Source: an uncultured Collinsella sp. (GTDB lineage: Bacteria; Actinomycetota; Coriobacteriia; Coriobacteriales; Coriobacteriaceae). From it: DNA of 17,244 nucleotides. Numbering within the stretch: position 1 is the first letter of the stretch; each line of letters begins with the position of its first letter. The notes under the pieces were generated by a model that had not been told where the DNA came from, did no database searches, and saw only the letters and a program-made list of their open reading frames with translations. The DNA is taken from the NCBI GenBank assembly GCA_958428675.1, contig CAUAGV010000014.1:1-17244 (forward strand), read 5' to 3'. The position numbers and the translations under genes are program-made. This document shows positions 13,802-17,244 of this stretch, one piece after another.

Positions 13802-14104
13802 CTAGCCCATCACGCTGACGCAGTGGTCGATGATGCCGGCGGCGTTCATGCGGCCGTAATCGACCATGTTGATGACCTCGACCGGGAAGCGGCCGGCGGC
13901 CTCCTTCTCAAAATCGCCCTTGGTGTAGCCAATCTGCGGGCCGAGCAGCAAGATATCGCACTCGTCCAGGTGATCGTGAGCCTCGTTCATAGGACGGGCC
14001 TCGACCTCGATGTCCAGACCACGGCTTACGACCTCGGACTGCATCTTCTGGACCAGCAGGCTCGTGGACATGCCGGCATTGCAGCAAAGCATGATCTTCT
14101 TCAT
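13802..14104 (-). CDS. PTS system, lactose/cellobiose-family IIB component
   Basis: EIIB carries the phosphoryl group on a cysteine and transfers it to the sugar bound by EIIC. The product is 100 residues, typical of stand-alone cellobiose-type IIB. The active-site loop MLCCNAGMSTSLL places Cys8 as the phosphorylated residue, just after the first strand. AAGGAGG lies 5 nt before ATG 14104. The 154-bp gap up to the IIC stop codon is unusually long for an operon and contains a small GCAGG/CCTGC hairpin (about 14178-14195) and GCCGGT repeats, possibly an RNA-processing or stability element. Confidence 0.94.
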   Translation of the reverse strand: MKKIMLCCNAGMSTSLLVQKMQSEVVSRGLDIEVEARPMNEAHDHLDECDILLLGPQIGYTKGDFEKEAAGRFPVEVINMVDYGRMNAAGIIDHCVSVMG

Positions 14105-14258
14105 GGTTTCCTCCTTATAACTGCGCGGCGCGCAGACGACAACTGGTTTTATTCCTTGCGGCTACTGTACCCACCCCCTGCATCTTTACGCAGGAGGAGA
14201 GCCGCGGACACCGGCACCGCGTACCGGCGCCCGCAACAATGGAAGGGAAAGAGAACGT

Positions 14259-15611
14259 TTAGGCGTTCTGCTCGGCAAGGGCCTCCTGCTTGGCGATGGC
14301 CTTCTCGGAGATCCTCATAAAGGGCAGGTAGACAGCCATGCCGATGACAAGCTCGAGGGCCTGCCACACGCCAGCGCGCCAGTCAAAGCCCGTGGCAAGC
14401 AGGGCGTTGATGACGGGAGGCATGGTCCAAGGCACCTGAGCGATGCAGGGGCTAATGATGCCCGCGCATGTCAGGCCATAGGTGACGCCGATGAACAGGT
14501 CGGGAAGAAGCACGAACGGAATCATGAGCGGCAGGTTGTACACGACGGGGTAACCGTAGATGACCGGCTCGTTAATGTTAAACAGGCCAGGAATGATAGC
14601 CATCTTGGCAACGGTCTTGGAAGCCTTGTTCTTGGAGAACAGGAAGGTATCGAGCAGGAGCATGAGGGTACAGCCCGAGCCGCCGATGAGGGCGAAGCTG
14701 TTGACGATCTGCATGTTCATGTAGTGATCGGGCTGGATGGTGCCGCCGGCGGCAAAGGTAGCCATGTTGTCGACGATGAGCATGGTCAGGATCGGCTCGA
14801 CGGTAGCGCCAGAGATGGTGGACTGGTGAATACCGACGCAGAACAGCAGGTTCGCAAGCGTGTAGATGAGGATAACAGCCCACGGACCGGCGTTCATGAT
14901 GCTCTTGAGCGGGTTGGAAATGCACGTGGAGATGATGGTGCACAGATCGGTGCCGGCAAACACGGCGAGCAGAGCCGCGGCAATTGCGAAAATCGCGAGG
15001 TTGAGCAGCATCGGGATCATGACGTTAAAGGAGTTGGAGACCGCAGGAGGCACACCCTCGCCCAGCTTGACCTTGAGCTTCTCGACGCCGGAAATCTTAA
15101 TGAAGAGCGTGACGGAGAGCAGGGCGATGATAATAGCCGCGAACAGGCCGTTGGTGCCGGTGTTGGCAGTCGAAAGGGCGCCCGTGACCTCGGCAGAGGT
15201 GATCTTGTCGGTGAGCAGCGGGCTCGTGGCGGCAAGCGTGGCGGTGATCTGCTGCGGCATCATGATGACGAAAGCGGAGATGGCAACGACCACGCAGGCA
15301 AGCGGGTTATCGAAGCGCTCGTTCTTAGCGAGGCTGTAGCCAATCAGTCCAGCCAAGATGATGGCAGAGACGTTGAGGGTGCCCAGCGTAATTGCCGAGC
15401 CCCAGGTCTGAAGGTTGGCAAGGCCCGCTGCATCGAGCGGGAACAGAGGGAACACGACGTTGTTAATAAGAACCGCGATACCCGCAAGGATATAGAGCGG
15501 CGTGATGGTTGCGAAGGCATCGCGCAGGGAACGCAGGTGAACCTGGTTTCCCACCTTCGCAGAGACCTCGGCAAACTTGTCGAGGAAGCTCTTTCCGTTG
15601 TCACTGGCCAT
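14259..15611 (-). CDS. PTS system, lactose/cellobiose-family IIC permease
   Basis: EIIC is the membrane channel that binds the sugar and couples transport to phosphorylation. The product is 450 residues with about ten hydrophobic segments, close to the normal length. The N-terminus has the family's amphipathic FLDKFAEVSAKVGNQ stretch followed by HLRSLRDAF. The conserved sugar-site region reads GIHQSTISGATVEP, and NINEPVIYGYPVV matches the usual NINEPVIFG form. ATG at 15611 has TAGGAG 5 nt upstream. The preceding gene is a GH1 enzyme ending 120 bp upstream; the gap contains a GGTGG/CCACC hairpin (15650-15685) but no clear terminator. The sugar is likely cellobiose or another beta-glucoside, inferred from the neighbour. 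Confidence 0.94.
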   Translation of the reverse strand: MASDNGKSFLDKFAEVSAKVGNQVHLRSLRDAFATITPLYILAGIAVLINNVVFPLFPLDAAGLANLQTWGSAITLGTLNVSAIILAGLIGYSLAKNERFDNPLACVVVAISAFVIMMPQQITATLAATSPLLTDKITSAEVTGALSTANTGTNGLFAAIIIALLSVTLFIKISGVEKLKVKLGEGVPPAVSNSFNVMIPMLLNLAIFAIAAALLAVFAGTDLCTIISTCISNPLKSIMNAGPWAVILIYTLANLLFCVGIHQSTISGATVEPILTMLIVDNMATFAAGGTIQPDHYMNMQIVNSFALIGGSGCTLMLLLDTFLFSKNKASKTVAKMAIIPGLFNINEPVIYGYPVVYNLPLMIPFVLLPDLFIGVTYGLTCAGIISPCIAQVPWTMPPVINALLATGFDWRAGVWQALELVIGMAVYLPFMRISEKAIAKQEALAEQNA

Positions 15612-15731
15612 GATTGCTCCTAACTTTCAAATCCGGCCTTTTCCTATGCGCACGGTGGTCTGTCGCCCTCTGCCACCAGATGTGCCATGCTTTGCGCGCG
15701 GCGGCGCGCGGTCTGGGCGTTTGCCCGGTCG

Positions 15732-17132
15732 CTAGTCGACCACGTGGGTCGTTGCGACCTGCTTGAGCCAAGCTGCCGACTTCTTAAGGCGGCGCTTGTA
15801 GCCGTCCATGAGATCGACCTCGACAAAACCGTAACGGTTCTTAAAGGCATTCGCCCAAGACCAGTTATCGATGACGGCCCAATAATGGTATCCGCGGCAT
15901 TTGGCGCCCTCGGCGATCGCCTTGGCGACCCACTCCAAGTGCTGGCGCACAAAGTCGACGCGGTAGTCGTCCTGAATGGTCCCCTCGGCGTCACGGTTCT
16001 TGTATTCGTCCATGATGCCGATACCGTTTTCGGAAACGAACCACTCAAGATCGGGGTAATTCTTGGCGCAGTCCATGCCAAAGTCGTAGAGACCCTGCGG
16101 GTAGATCTCCCAGCCGCGGCTCTCGTTCATAACGGCGTCGGGCCACACGTACTCATCGGCAAAGTGCGGCAGGCCGTACTGGTCGACCTTGCTCGCCGGA
16201 GCCTGGACGCGCGTGGGGTGGTAGTAGTTGCAACCGAGCCAGTCGACAACACCCTGCTTGAGAATCTCCTGGTCGCCGGCACGGAACGGGAGCTTAACGC
16301 CGCCCTCGGCCAGGCTGTCGAGCACGTCGGCGGGAAGCTCGCCCTTGGTAATAAGGTCGAGCCACCAGCGATTGTTAATACCGCTGGTCATACGCACGGC
16401 CTCGAGGTCCGCCTCACTGGGGTTATCCTTGGTGTAGACCGGGGTAAAGCAGTTGATCATGCCGATCTTGGCGTCGGCGCGAACGGCACCCTCGTCATAG
16501 GCGCGACGGTAGTTGGCCACGGCTAGCGCGTGCGCCAGCGAGATGTGATACTGCACGGTGCGAGCGCGGCTATAGTCGTGGAGCTGCGGGAACCACACGC
16601 CCTCCTGATAGCGCTGCTCGGGCTCGACGATGGGCTCGTTAAAGGTGAACCAGTACTTGATTTCCTGGCCAAACTCGCGGAAGGCAACGTCGGCGTAATG
16701 GGCGTAAGCCTCGACGACCTCGCGGCTCTCCCAGCCGCCACGGTTAAAGAGGTAGGTGGGCATGTCAAAGTGGTACAGGTTGACGAACGGCTCCAGGCCG
16801 GCCTCACGAGAGGCACGGAACAGCTCGTGATACCACGCGGCGCCCTCCTCATTAAGGTTGCCGTCGGCATCGAGCAGACGACTCCACTGGATGGAGGTGC
16901 GATAGGTATCCAGGCCCAAGTCCTTCATGATGCGAAGGTCCTCCTGGTACTTGGCCATAAAGTCATTGCCGGCATAAGAGCCAACGCGGTTGTAGAACGA
17001 ACCCAGATCCTGGATGGACCAGGTATCCCACAGGTTCTCGAGCTTGCCGCCCTGGTTCCACTGGCCCTCGGTCTGCGGGCCGGACATTGCGGCGCCAAAG
17101 AAGAAGTCACGGGGCAGCTGATACTGTGCCAT
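15732..17132 (-). CDS. GH1 6-phospho-beta-glucosidase
   Basis: This cytoplasmic enzyme would split the phosphorylated disaccharide delivered by the PTS into a 6-phosphohexose and a free sugar. ATG at 17132 has GAGGA about 6 nt upstream; the protein is 466 residues, normal for GH1. Catalytic residues are Glu166 in TFNEP and Glu368 in VSENGIG. The region that distinguishes phospho- from plain glucosidases reads NWSWANAFKNRYG: Ser425 replaces the Glu that binds the sugar hydroxyl in plain beta-glucosidases, and Tyr434 is kept, both arguing for a phosphorylated substrate. The usual Lys of the phosphate pocket is Asn432, with Lys431 beside it. 6-Phospho-beta-galactosidase activity is possible. It leads the operon; any regulator lies beyond the right edge. 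Confidence 0.9.
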   Translation of the reverse strand: MAQYQLPRDFFFGAAMSGPQTEGQWNQGGKLENLWDTWSIQDLGSFYNRVGSYAGNDFMAKYQEDLRIMKDLGLDTYRTSIQWSRLLDADGNLNEEGAAWYHELFRASREAGLEPFVNLYHFDMPTYLFNRGGWESREVVEAYAHYADVAFREFGQEIKYWFTFNEPIVEPEQRYQEGVWFPQLHDYSRARTVQYHISLAHALAVANYRRAYDEGAVRADAKIGMINCFTPVYTKDNPSEADLEAVRMTSGINNRWWLDLITKGELPADVLDSLAEGGVKLPFRAGDQEILKQGVVDWLGCNYYHPTRVQAPASKVDQYGLPHFADEYVWPDAVMNESRGWEIYPQGLYDFGMDCAKNYPDLEWFVSENGIGIMDEYKNRDAEGTIQDDYRVDFVRQHLEWVAKAIAEGAKCRGYHYWAVIDNWSWANAFKNRYGFVEVDLMDGYKRRLKKSAAWLKQVATTHVVD

Positions 17133-17175
17133 CAAGTCCTCGCTTTCGTGTTCTAGAGCTTCCGGTTGGAGACGG

Positions 17176-17244
17176 GTTTGCCTTGGCAGGTTATCCGGCG
17201 CGGGCGCGCACCGGTTTTCCGGATATCCAGCCCGCCAAAACAAA
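17176..17244. repeat. Imperfect inverted repeat upstream of the GH1 gene (may continue past window)
   Basis: GTTTGCCTTGGCAGG followed by TTATCCGG (17176-17198) is mirrored by CCGGATATCC then CCCGCCAAAACAAA (17219-17244), with a few mismatches and a 4-nt insertion. The 20-nt loop is GC-rich and contains ACCGG. The left arm also resembles the repeat at 13296-13309. It lies 44-112 bp before the GH1 start, where the operon promoter or operator should be. No clear -10/-35 pair is seen. Confidence 0.55.

Noticed and set aside
1..17244. CRISPR array, tRNA, rRNA, insertion sequence, integrase or prophage genes
   Set aside because: No regularly spaced repeats, no tRNA-like or rRNA-like sequence and no transposase or integrase motifs were seen.

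Overview
This is a GC-rich bacterial window with short intergenic gaps and mostly leftward genes. Gene content suggests a Coriobacteriia-type gut actinobacterium, most like Collinsella: an archaeal-style type IA topoisomerase with a Lys/Ala tail, a class Ic-like aspartate aminotransferase, a family II pyrophosphatase, hydrogenase maturation genes and a lactose/cellobiose-type PTS. The genus is inferred from gene content and was not tested by any search.

Layout. Positions 1-464 hold the N-terminal part of thymidylate kinase (minus strand, running off the left edge). A divergent rightward gene (705-1688) encodes a zinc-ribbon, single-pass membrane protein of unknown role. Positions 1707-1808 carry a perfect 21-bp inverted repeat followed by a bidirectional terminator. 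A leftward block, tatA-tatC-hypA-hypB-topoisomerase (6948 down to 1831), is tightly packed and probably one operon joining twin-arginine export to nickel delivery for [NiFe]-hydrogenase. Upstream of it lie a lone STAS-domain protein (7101-7415) and an aminotransferase (7467-8771). A small rightward orphan gene (8921-9175) is followed by an AT-richer, gene-free stretch that ends in a strong intrinsic terminator (9422-9458).

The right half is all leftward: nhaA (9549-10907), ppaC (11175-12098), a ROK sugar kinase (12265-13218), PTS IIA, IIB and IIC (13460-15611) and a GH1 6-phospho-beta-glucosidase (15732-17132). The PTS would import and phosphorylate a beta-linked disaccharide, the GH1 enzyme would cleave it, and the ROK kinase could phosphorylate the released glucose.

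The most interesting signals are non-coding. A second complete intrinsic terminator sits 34 nt before the nhaA start codon, inside its leader, as in an attenuator or riboswitch. The 9176-9458 stretch may encode a small RNA. Several intergenic hairpin elements recur, with AGGGAC or TTGGCAGG cores. I found no CRISPR array, tRNA, rRNA, insertion sequence or integrase.
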